Shown: positions 1 through 5,918 of the stretch, one piece after another
How the letters are laid out: each line of letters opens with the position of its first letter
Numbering within the stretch: position 1 is the stretch's first letter
Assembly (NCBI GenBank): GCA_949286405.1
Contig: CASECH010000042.1
Coordinates: forward strand, 1-11,512
Source: an uncultured bacterium
GTDB taxonomy: Bacteria > Cyanobacteriota > Vampirovibrionia > Gastranaerophilales > Gastranaerophilaceae
Reading direction: 5' to 3'
Length of the DNA: 11,512 bases
The notes under the pieces: model-generated
Told to the model about the DNA's origin: nothing
Database searches by the model: none
What the model saw: the letters and a program-made list of their open reading frames with translations, nothing else
Made by a program: the position numbers and the translations under genes

Positions 1-1
1 A

Positions 2-424
2 ATATTCATCTTAATTATGAATTGGATATTTTACAAACCAATTTTGGAAGTCATTGAAAAAAGACAAAAATTTATCGATGACAATTACAATGATGCGAAA
101 AATTCTAAGAATCAGGCAGATTCTATTCTTCTTGAGAAAGATGAACGTTTGAAAAATACTCTTGCAGAGTCAAGAAAAATTGTTTCAGGTAAGCTTAATC
201 AAGCTAATGAAAAATCTCTAAAACAAACAGAAGAAGCAAAAGAATTAGCAAAAAACAAAATTAATCTTGCCAAACAAAATCTTTCTCAAGAAGCAAATTC
301 CACTAAAGATGAACTAAAATCAAACGTTAAAGATTTGGCGGAGAATATTTCATCTAAAATTTTAGGAGAAAATTTTCCAATAAATGATATTAATTATGAT
401 GTAGTTGATAGGATAATGAACTAA
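2..424 (+). CDS. F-type ATP synthase subunit b' (5'-truncated by window edge)
   Basis: Second b-type stator subunit of the F1Fo ATP synthase. It pairs with b to form the peripheral stalk linking membrane sector a to F1. The reading frame is open from base 2, and the residues before the ATG at 17 (I-F-I-L-I) continue a hydrophobic membrane segment, so the true start lies upstream of the window and the ATG at 17 is internal; no Shine-Dalgarno precedes it. The membrane segment runs into W-I-F-Y-K-P followed by E-V-I-E-K-R, the usual b' junction, as in cyanobacterial b' (F-Y-K-P-L with an E-R pair). The rest is a long charged Lys/Glu/Gln-rich coiled coil. It ends one base before the b gene. Cyanobacteria call this gene atpG (atpF'), but E. 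coli uses atpG for gamma, so no symbol is given. Family certain; b' rather than b rests on order and the F-Y-K-P motif. Confidence 0.9.
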   Translation: MFILIMNWIFYKPILEVIEKRQKFIDDNYNDAKNSKNQADSILLEKDERLKNTLAESRKIVSGKLNQANEKSLKQTEEAKELAKNKINLAKQNLSQEANSTKDELKSNVKDLAENISSKILGENFPINDINYDVVDRIMN

Positions 425-425
425 T

Positions 426-935
426 ATGAAAAATATTTTAGACATATGGAATTTTATTGTACACAGTAACGCATTTAACTTTATAGTTATGGTGCTACTA
501 CTATCTTGGATTATAAAAAAAATAAATCTTAAAGAATCCTTAAATGTTATGAAAAATAACATTATTGATAAGATCGAAAATTCCAAGTCTGAAAAAGAAT
601 CCGCCAATAAAATACTTGATGACGCAAAAGAGCAAGTAAAAAATCTTGACATAGAAATACAAAAAAGATTAAAACAAGCTGAAAATCACGGTCAAGATTT
701 GGCAGAAAAGATATTTAAAGATACTGAACTAAAAATTAAACAGATTGAAAATAATATTGAAAAAGTTATTGATACAGAAGAAAAGACTCTATCTGCAGAT
801 TTAACTAAAAAAACAGTAAAAGCTTCTGTTGAACTTGCTGTAAAACAAGTTCAAAATATTTTGGCTAATAATCCACAACTACATGAAAAATTTATTAACG
901 AAAGTATAGACGAAATAGATAGGATAAAATTGTAA
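426..935 (+). CDS. atpF: F-type ATP synthase subunit b
   Basis: Peripheral stalk subunit b of ATP synthase, 169 residues, a usual length. One N-terminal membrane helix lies at about residues 14-31 (N-F-I-V-M-V-L-L-L-S-W-I-I), followed by basic residues and then an almost uninterrupted charged helical region to the end, expected to form the right-handed coiled coil that dimerises with b'. The start is separated from the b' stop by one base, with AGGA about 12 bases upstream, so translation is probably coupled to the preceding gene. The next gene, delta, also begins one base after this stop. Sequence conservation in this family is low, so the call rests on architecture (one membrane helix plus long coiled coil) and on position between b' and delta, as in cyanobacterial operons. 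Nothing is missing or broken. Confidence 0.93.
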   Translation: MKNILDIWNFIVHSNAFNFIVMVLLLSWIIKKINLKESLNVMKNNIIDKIENSKSEKESANKILDDAKEQVKNLDIEIQKRLKQAENHGQDLAEKIFKDTELKIKQIENNIEKVIDTEEKTLSADLTKKTVKASVELAVKQVQNILANNPQLHEKFINESIDEIDRIKL

Positions 936-936
936 A

Positions 937-1485
937 ATGCAAATAACACAAATATCATTATCATCAAAAAATTATGCCGACGCACTTGTAAAACTGGGAC
1001 AAGACAATATTATATCTTATGATGCTATATTCGAAAATTTAAAAATAGCACAACATATATTTGCAAGCTCACAAGATCTAGTAGAAGTGCTAAACAATCC
1101 TGCTATTTCAAATGAAACAAAGTACTCAATAATTGATGAAGTATTTAAAGAGCAAATTGATATTAAAATAACTGATTTTATTAAGATTTTAATCGATAAA
1201 AAAAGATTTAAAGAATTCAATGAAATAATTGAAGCATACAAAGTAGAACTTGATAAAATAAATAATATCCAACGAGTAGAAGTTACATCTGCAGTATCAT
1301 TGTCTGATGAAACAAAACAAAAAATTACTGAAAAACTTCATGCAAAATTACAAAAAAATATAATCCCTACATGGGAAGTAAATAATGATATTATTGGCGG
1401 GCTTGTTATAAAAATTGATGACGATGTAATTGATTCAAGTCTTAAAAATAAACTGGAAAGTTTAAGTAAAAATCTATCACTATAA
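937..1485 (+). CDS. atpH: F-type ATP synthase subunit delta (OSCP homologue)
   Basis: Delta subunit, which sits on top of F1 and joins the alpha subunit N-termini to the C-termini of the b/b' stalk. At 182 residues it has normal length. The N-terminal helical domain begins with Y-A-D-A-L at residues 13-17 and contains N-P-A-I-S at 54-58 (the family's P-x-I/V segment). The C-terminal domain carries V-E-V-T-S-A at 114-119 and the typical I-I-G-G-L-V-I-K-I-D-D-D near 152-163 followed by D-S-S-L-K, the family's most conserved signature. The start ATG is one base after the b stop codon, suggesting coupled translation. The atpA gene follows after 23 bases that hold a strong purine-rich ribosome-binding region. 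The cyanobacterial name for this gene is atpD. Confidence 0.95.
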   Translation: MQITQISLSSKNYADALVKLGQDNIISYDAIFENLKIAQHIFASSQDLVEVLNNPAISNETKYSIIDEVFKEQIDIKITDFIKILIDKKRFKEFNEIIEAYKVELDKINNIQRVEVTSAVSLSDETKQKITEKLHAKLQKNIIPTWEVNNDIIGGLVIKIDDDVIDSSLKNKLESLSKNLSL

Positions 1486-1503
1486 GGTGGAAAGGTAAGG
1501 AAA
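1484..1503 (+). promoter_or_regulatory. Purine-rich ribosome-binding region of atpA
   Basis: Three AAGG-like purine blocks follow one another (AAGGTGG, AAAGG, TAAGGA), beginning inside the delta stop codon and ending about 6-8 bases before the atpA ATG at 1509. The last block has the best spacing. The other ATP synthase starts in the window have weak or distant Shine-Dalgarno sequences, so this site fits the need for three alpha subunits per complex. That last point is inference. Confidence 0.65.
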
Positions 1504-1508
1504 CTAAT

Positions 1509-3020
1509 ATGGCACTTATTAAACCGGATGAAATTAGTTCAATAATTAAAAACAAAATACAAAACTATGAACTTCAAACAGAAGTTGCAAATACCGGCAC
1601 AGTAATAGAAGTAGGTGATGGTATTGCAAGGATTTACGGGCTAAGAAATGTAATGTCAAATGAGCTTGTAACTTTTGAAGACGGAAAAGGTACTTTAGGA
1701 ATTACACTTAACTTAGATGAAGACAATGTAGGTGCAGTAATTCTTGGAGAATACACTCAAATTAAAGAAGGAATGACTGTAAAAACTACAGGTCGAATTG
1801 CTTCTGTTCCTGTTGGGGATAGCTTGATTGGAAGGATTATTGACCCAACAGGTAAACCAATCGATGGTAAAGGAGAAATTGATACATCAAAAACAAGACC
1901 TATTGAAAGAGTTGCACCTGGTATCGTTGCCAGAAAATCAGTACACCAACCACTACAAACAGGTCTTACTGCGATAGATGCCTTAACACCAATAGGAAGA
2001 GGACAACGTGAATTAATTATTGGCGATAGACAAACAGGAAAAACTGCTATTGCAATAGATACAATAATTAACCAAAAAGGTCAAAATGTTATTTGTATAT
2101 ATGTTGCAATCGGTCAAAAAGCATCTACTGTTGCTCAACTTGCAAAAACTCTTGAAGAACACTGTGCTATGGAATATTCAATAATCGTGTCTGCAACAGC
2201 AAATGAATCAGCTCCATTGCAATATATTGCCCCATTTGCGGGTGTTGCAATTGGTGAAGAATTTATGGAACAAGGTAAAGATGTTCTTATTGTATATGAT
2301 GACTTGAGTAAACACGCTCAGGCGTACCGTGCAATGAGTTTGCTACTTAAAAGACCACCAGGACGTGAAGCATACCCTGGAGATGTATTCTATCTTCACT
2401 CAAGATTACTTGAACGTGCAGTAAAATTGAATGATGAATTAGGCGGAGGTAGTATTACTGCGTTACCTATTATTGAGACACAAGCCGGTGACGTATCAGC
2501 ATACATTCCAACAAACGTTATTTCAATTACTGACGGACAAATATTCCTTGAATCAAATTTATTTAATTCAGGCGTAAGACCAGCTATTAATGCAGGGATA
2601 TCAGTATCTCGTGTAGGTGGTGCAGCTCAAACAAAAGCTATTAAACAAGTTGCCGGGAAATTAAGACTTGACTTAGCTCAATATAATGAACTTGCAGCTT
2701 TTGCTCAATTTGCTTCAGATTTAGACCAAGCAACAAAAAATCAGCTTTTGCGAGGTGAAAAACTTACTGAAGTATTGAAACAACCTCAATATAATCCTTT
2801 AAGTGTTGCTGAGCAAGTAAGTATCCTATTTGCTGCTAACGAAGGACTTCTTGATGATGTCGCTAATAGTGATATGGCTAAATTTAAAAAAGAATGGTTT
2901 GTATACTTTAATTCAAACATGTCAGAATTAGCTGAAAAATTAAATTCTGGTAATGCTTTAACCGATGAGGATAAAGAAGAATTAAAGAAAAATATAGTAT
3001 CATTCAAACAAACATTTTAA
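1509..3020 (+). CDS. atpA: F-type ATP synthase subunit alpha
   Basis: Alpha subunit of the F1 hexamer; it binds non-catalytic nucleotide and completes the catalytic sites of beta. At 503 residues it matches the family closely. The N-terminal beta-barrel covers about residues 25-95. The Walker A motif G-D-R-Q-T-G-K-T is at 172-179 with Lys178, and the Walker B region V-L-I-V-Y-D-D ends at Asp264-Asp265. P-P-G-R-E-A-Y-P-G-D is at 283-292. S-V-S-R-V-G at 365-370 holds Arg368, the equivalent of the arginine finger that reaches into the beta active site. A C-terminal helical domain follows. Gln175 within the P-loop is the usual alpha signature and distinguishes it from beta. No beta gene is found in the rest of the operon. 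Downstream, after 11 bases, lies a small zinc-finger-like gene rather than gamma. Nothing looks defective. Confidence 0.99.
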   Translation: MALIKPDEISSIIKNKIQNYELQTEVANTGTVIEVGDGIARIYGLRNVMSNELVTFEDGKGTLGITLNLDEDNVGAVILGEYTQIKEGMTVKTTGRIASVPVGDSLIGRIIDPTGKPIDGKGEIDTSKTRPIERVAPGIVARKSVHQPLQTGLTAIDALTPIGRGQRELIIGDRQTGKTAIAIDTIINQKGQNVICIYVAIGQKASTVAQLAKTLEEHCAMEYSIIVSATANESAPLQYIAPFAGVAIGEEFMEQGKDVLIVYDDLSKHAQAYRAMSLLLKRPPGREAYPGDVFYLHSRLLERAVKLNDELGGGSITALPIIETQAGDVSAYIPTNVISITDGQIFLESNLFNSGVRPAINAGISVSRVGGAAQTKAIKQVAGKLRLDLAQYNELAAFAQFASDLDQATKNQLLRGEKLTEVLKQPQYNPLSVAEQVSILFAANEGLLDDVANSDMAKFKKEWFVYFNSNMSELAEKLNSGNALTDEDKEELKKNIVSFKQTF

Positions 3021-3031
3021 GGAGAGTATAA

Positions 3032-3241
3032 ATGAAATGTTTTAATCATCATGACAGAGATGCTTTTGGGATTTGTTCCGTATGTGGAAAAGGGCTATGC
3101 CTTGAATGTATGGAAAAAATAAACGATGTAATTGTTTGTAAAAATCCTACCTGTAAAAATAAAGCAAAACAAATAAAGTTATGGAAATTTATAATATTTA
3201 TAACATTCATATTTGTTTGTACACTACTGACACTTGACTAG
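3032..3241 (+). CDS. Small zinc-finger-like (B-box type) membrane protein within the ATP synthase operon
   Basis: A 69-residue protein with no family name I can give with certainty. Residues 1-46 are Cys/His rich: Cys3, His6, His7, then C-S-V-C at 15-18, C-L-E-C at 23-26, and Cys36 and Cys41. The layout C-x2-H...C-x2-C-x4-C-x2-C...C resembles the short B-box-like zinc-binding modules found at the start of many bacterial membrane proteins. Residues 51-68 are one hydrophobic helix (W-K-F-I-I-F-I-T-F-I-F-V-C), so the protein is probably anchored by its C-terminus with the zinc module outside the bilayer, most likely cytoplasmic. It has a strong ribosome-binding site (AAGGAG, about 7 bases before the ATG) and lies 11 bases after atpA and 16 bases before gamma, so it must be co-transcribed. 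A role in ATP synthase assembly is possible but unproven. Confidence 0.82.
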   Translation: MKCFNHHDRDAFGICSVCGKGLCLECMEKINDVIVCKNPTCKNKAKQIKLWKFIIFITFIFVCTLLTLD

Positions 3242-3257
3242 ATAACGGATTGAACTT

Positions 3258-4190
3258 ATGGCAAATTTAAAAGATATTAAAAATCGAATACAAAGCGTAA
3301 AAAGTACTCAAAAAATTACGCGTGCGATGAAAATGGTAGCTGCAGCTAAAGTAAAAAAAGCTGAAAATACAGTAAAAGCATCAAGACCTTTTACTGCAGA
3401 ACTAACAGCTATGTTTAAAAAACTTTTAAGCAGTGTTGATAGCTATAATTCAACAACCTTAAAGATAAAATCTGCTATCGACAATTATCCGGAATTACTT
3501 GAAGTTAGAGAAACAAAGACTGTAGGGCTTTTGATTATCACTTCTAATAAAGGGCTAGCCGGTGCTTATAATGCAAATATTGTAAGAAAAACTATTACAA
3601 CTATTCAAGACTACAATTCAAGAGGAATAAAGACAGTTCTTTTCGTTGTAGGTCAAAAAGGCATAGCGGCATTAAAAAGGAGATGCAAAGAATTTAACTC
3701 TGAAATTATAAAAACTTACGTAGGTGTCGCAAATACTCCTTCTGGAGAAGGAGCAAAGATGATTATTGAAGATATCGCTGAATATTTTGTTAGTCATAAA
3801 ATTGATAAAATAGAAATCATTACGACCAGATTCAAAAATATGATGAGCTATTTTACTGAGAGTTGGGATGTTCTACCATTAAAAGGGTTAAATGATGATT
3901 ATGAAAAATATCATGATGGAGTGCCTGAACCTTTAATGGAATTTGAACCTGATATGCATGGAATTTTACAAAAAATCGTACCTATGTATATTACAAATAT
4001 AGTCTACCAAGCATTATTGGAAGCTCAAGCTAGTGAATTAGCTTCACGTATGACTGCGATGTCTGCAGCTACTACTAATGCAGAAAAAATGCTTAATACT
4101 CTAACAATTGATTACAACAAGACAAGACAATGGGCTATTACTCAAGAAATTATAGAAGTCGCATCAGGAGCTAATGCCCAGCTTGGTTAA
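3258..4190 (+). CDS. atpG: F-type ATP synthase subunit gamma
   Basis: Central rotor shaft of F1, 310 residues. The N-terminal helix has the family signature from A-N-L-K-D-I-K-N-R-I through K-I-T-R-A-M-K-M-V-A-A-A-K (residues 2-31). A Rossmann-like middle domain includes S-N-K-G-L-A-G-A-Y-N at 96-105. The C-terminal helix carries A-S-E-L-A-S-R-M-T-A-M at 258-268, N-A-E-K-M at 274-278 and Y-N-K-T-R-Q at 286-291. Between L-P-L (206-208) and E-F-E-P-D (228-232) there are only about 20 residues, shorter than I recall for photosynthetic cyanobacteria, whose gamma has a long regulatory insertion here. Extra residues instead lie near 60-85. The only Cys is 143, so a chloroplast-type redox pair is absent. 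No good Shine-Dalgarno precedes the ATG, so translation may be coupled to the small gene 16 bases upstream. It ends the operon, before a terminator. Cyanobacteria name this gene atpC. Confidence 0.98.
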   Translation: MANLKDIKNRIQSVKSTQKITRAMKMVAAAKVKKAENTVKASRPFTAELTAMFKKLLSSVDSYNSTTLKIKSAIDNYPELLEVRETKTVGLLIITSNKGLAGAYNANIVRKTITTIQDYNSRGIKTVLFVVGQKGIAALKRRCKEFNSEIIKTYVGVANTPSGEGAKMIIEDIAEYFVSHKIDKIEIITTRFKNMMSYFTESWDVLPLKGLNDDYEKYHDGVPEPLMEFEPDMHGILQKIVPMYITNIVYQALLEAQASELASRMTAMSAATTNAEKMLNTLTIDYNKTRQWAITQEIIEVASGANAQLG

Positions 4191-4203
4191 ATGTATTTAT
4201 ATA

Positions 4204-4232
4204 AAAAAACGCTCTTTCTAAGAGCGTTTTTT
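4204..4232. terminator. Bidirectional intrinsic terminator between gamma and the convergent gene
   Basis: An inverted repeat pairs CGCTCTT (4210-4216) with AAGAGCG (4220-4226). It is flanked by six A on the left and six T on the right, so the stem can extend to 13 pairs with a three-base loop. Read on either strand, a GC-containing stem is followed by a T-run. It lies 13 bases after the gamma stop and 10 bases beyond the stop of the minus-strand gene that ends at 4243, so it can end both transcripts. Confidence 0.9.
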
Positions 4233-4242
4233 ACGTTGGGAA

Positions 4243-5904
4243 TTACATTTTTTTACTTAAAAAACCTAAATTTTCCGGATCTAACATCAAATCATATGAT
4301 TTGGTATTTTTCAGAGCATCATTATTTTGCTGAGTTATATTATTTTTCTCGGCAAGCTTAGCTTTTCTCTTTTCTTCTGATTTATTGGTCATATAAATAT
4401 TTAACTTAGGTATACCATAACCAAGTACAATACCTGAATATAAATATCCAACTATTTGAGCAATATTTAATGTACGAAGTTTTTTCTTAGTTACATCATC
4501 TGCCTTACCTATCAAATCTTTAAAAGGAATTGCTTTACCATCTTTTACAGTTTCAATACCTTTTTTCTTCAATGATTCAAATAAGACTTCATCTCTTGTC
4601 TTTAAGCCGGAATTTGTCAACCAAGAAAAGAAATTTTTAGACTTATCTTTAGTAACATTAATAAGCGACTTATCAAGTAATCTTGCAGTACCTTTAGATA
4701 CCAAAGCACCTAAAATCAATAAGTTTAAAAATCCTAAAGAATCTTTTACAGCTGATTCCCTTAATTCATCTTTATCACGAGCAGCCATCAAACGTGAAGC
4801 AATTGTCATTCCATACACAAATTTTAATTGATTTATAGTAGGAGTCATACCATGAAATTGAATTTTACTTAAGAATTTTTTAGGATTTGTTGTAATCATA
4901 GATAAACAACCTAAAGAAAACACTGCTGCAGTAATTGTTTTTAAGATTTTAAATTCTTTAGACTTATCCTTTTCACGCCCAGCTACTCCTACAAAACCAT
5001 CACTACCTGTTCTTTTCTTTGTCATATACATATTCAGTGGTTGTACAGACATACCTATTGCAGCAGCAATACCAAGTCCAAGAGCTGAACGTCTTAAATT
5101 TAGCTTTTTCAAACCGTTAACAAAATCATTTGAATCAACCATTTTTGATTGTTTAAATATTTTATCAACATTATCTTCCATAAATGTTTTTGAAACATTA
5201 TATATATTAGATATCAGATTTTTAGAAGTACCGTCAGCAGTTCTTTCAAAACCTTCAATTACAATTTTAGTTTCCGCTCCTGTATCAGAAGTCATTAAAG
5301 TATGTAAGTAATTATGAAAATCTTTTTCTATTGTTTTATTATTGCTATTTAATAATTTTTCAGACAGGGCTTGAGAGAATTTTTCTTGTGCTTCTTTAGA
5401 CATAGAAATCATTCCCTTATCCTTATCAGTATCAGTATTAAAAAATTTAATATTTTTAGCAAGATTATCGGTATATGCTTTTACATAGGCAGTTTTATCA
5501 TCACTTAAATGACGTGCTTCATGCCAATACTTAGCTAGTATATCAATTGTATTGTTATCTGCAAAAAGCTTATCTGCTCTAATCCCATACTTATTGTTAA
5601 AAGCAGAAGCAAGTATTAGACCTGCAAAAGTTCCATACAAACCTACTGATGCATGGTTAATTGTACCGCAAGATTCACGAAATGCTGTTTCTGCACCCGC
5701 TTGAGGTCCACGATCTTTAAAATCAGTTGCAGATCTTGGTAATACCATTGAGCCTACATCAACAGCATTTGCTCCCCAAGCCTGATTTGTATCAAGGAAT
5801 CGCAAAAAAGAATTCAAACCTTCATATGCACCTTTAAAATTAGGTTCTTTTGTTCTTATATTACTACTATTTATATTTTGGGGTGTAACTTGCTGAATTA
5901 TCAT
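4243..5904 (-). CDS. Unknown multi-pass membrane protein, paralogue of the gene at 5916-7574
   Basis: A 553-residue protein of unrecognised function. It has no N-terminal signal peptide; an unstructured leader ends in E-P-N-F-K-G at 20-25. Hydrophobic segments lie near 86-101, 275-289, 321-337, 388-404 and 481-500, separated by a charged middle region (about 105-270) and a Lys-rich one (about 408-478). The tail is Lys/Asn-rich and soluble. Motifs shared with the upstream paralogue include V-L-P-R-S (54-58), A-F-R-E-S (74-78), S-V-Q-P-L-N (286-291), and a core from Q-F-H-G (349-352) to E-L-R-E-S (380-384). The ATG has a strong Shine-Dalgarno, AGGAG, eight bases upstream, which overlaps the stop codon of the upstream gene, so the two are co-translated. 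An H-E-A-R-H string at 128-132 is not conserved in the paralogue and should not be read as a peptidase motif. Confidence 0.85.
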   Translation of the reverse strand: MIIQQVTPQNINSSNIRTKEPNFKGAYEGLNSFLRFLDTNQAWGANAVDVGSMVLPRSATDFKDRGPQAGAETAFRESCGTINHASVGLYGTFAGLILASAFNNKYGIRADKLFADNNTIDILAKYWHEARHLSDDKTAYVKAYTDNLAKNIKFFNTDTDKDKGMISMSKEAQEKFSQALSEKLLNSNNKTIEKDFHNYLHTLMTSDTGAETKIVIEGFERTADGTSKNLISNIYNVSKTFMEDNVDKIFKQSKMVDSNDFVNGLKKLNLRRSALGLGIAAAIGMSVQPLNMYMTKKRTGSDGFVGVAGREKDKSKEFKILKTITAAVFSLGCLSMITTNPKKFLSKIQFHGMTPTINQLKFVYGMTIASRLMAARDKDELRESAVKDSLGFLNLLILGALVSKGTARLLDKSLINVTKDKSKNFFSWLTNSGLKTRDEVLFESLKKKGIETVKDGKAIPFKDLIGKADDVTKKKLRTLNIAQIVGYLYSGIVLGYGIPKLNIYMTNKSEEKRKAKLAEKNNITQQNNDALKNTKSYDLMLDPENLGFLSKKM

Positions 5905-5910
5905 AATTAT

Positions 5911-5918
5911 GTCTCCTA
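5911..5918 (-). promoter_or_regulatory. Shine-Dalgarno overlapping the upstream stop codon (coupling site)
   Basis: On the minus strand the sequence TAGGAGAC contains the TAG stop of the upstream paralogue (5918-5916) and the AGGAG Shine-Dalgarno (5917-5913) of the downstream paralogue, eight bases before its ATG at 5904. A ribosome finishing the first gene sits directly on the initiation site of the second, which supports one operon and matched output. Confidence 0.8.

Noticed and set aside
17..19. ATG at 17 as the start of the b' gene
   Set aside because: The frame is open to base 2 with hydrophobic residues that complete the membrane helix, and no ribosome-binding site precedes the ATG. 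The gene enters from outside the window.
362..652. Open frame on the minus strand across the b'/b junction
   Set aside because: It lies antisense to well-supported ATP synthase genes and has no recognisable domain. The open frames at 1017-1241, 2786-3007 and 10867-11184 on the minus strand are rejected for the same reason.
5509..5523. H-E-A-R-H string in the downstream unknown protein as a zinc metallopeptidase motif
   Set aside because: The second variable position is a charged Arg, which does not fit the usual HExxH helix. The aligned segment of the paralogue has S-K-A-E-G instead, and no third ligand is apparent.
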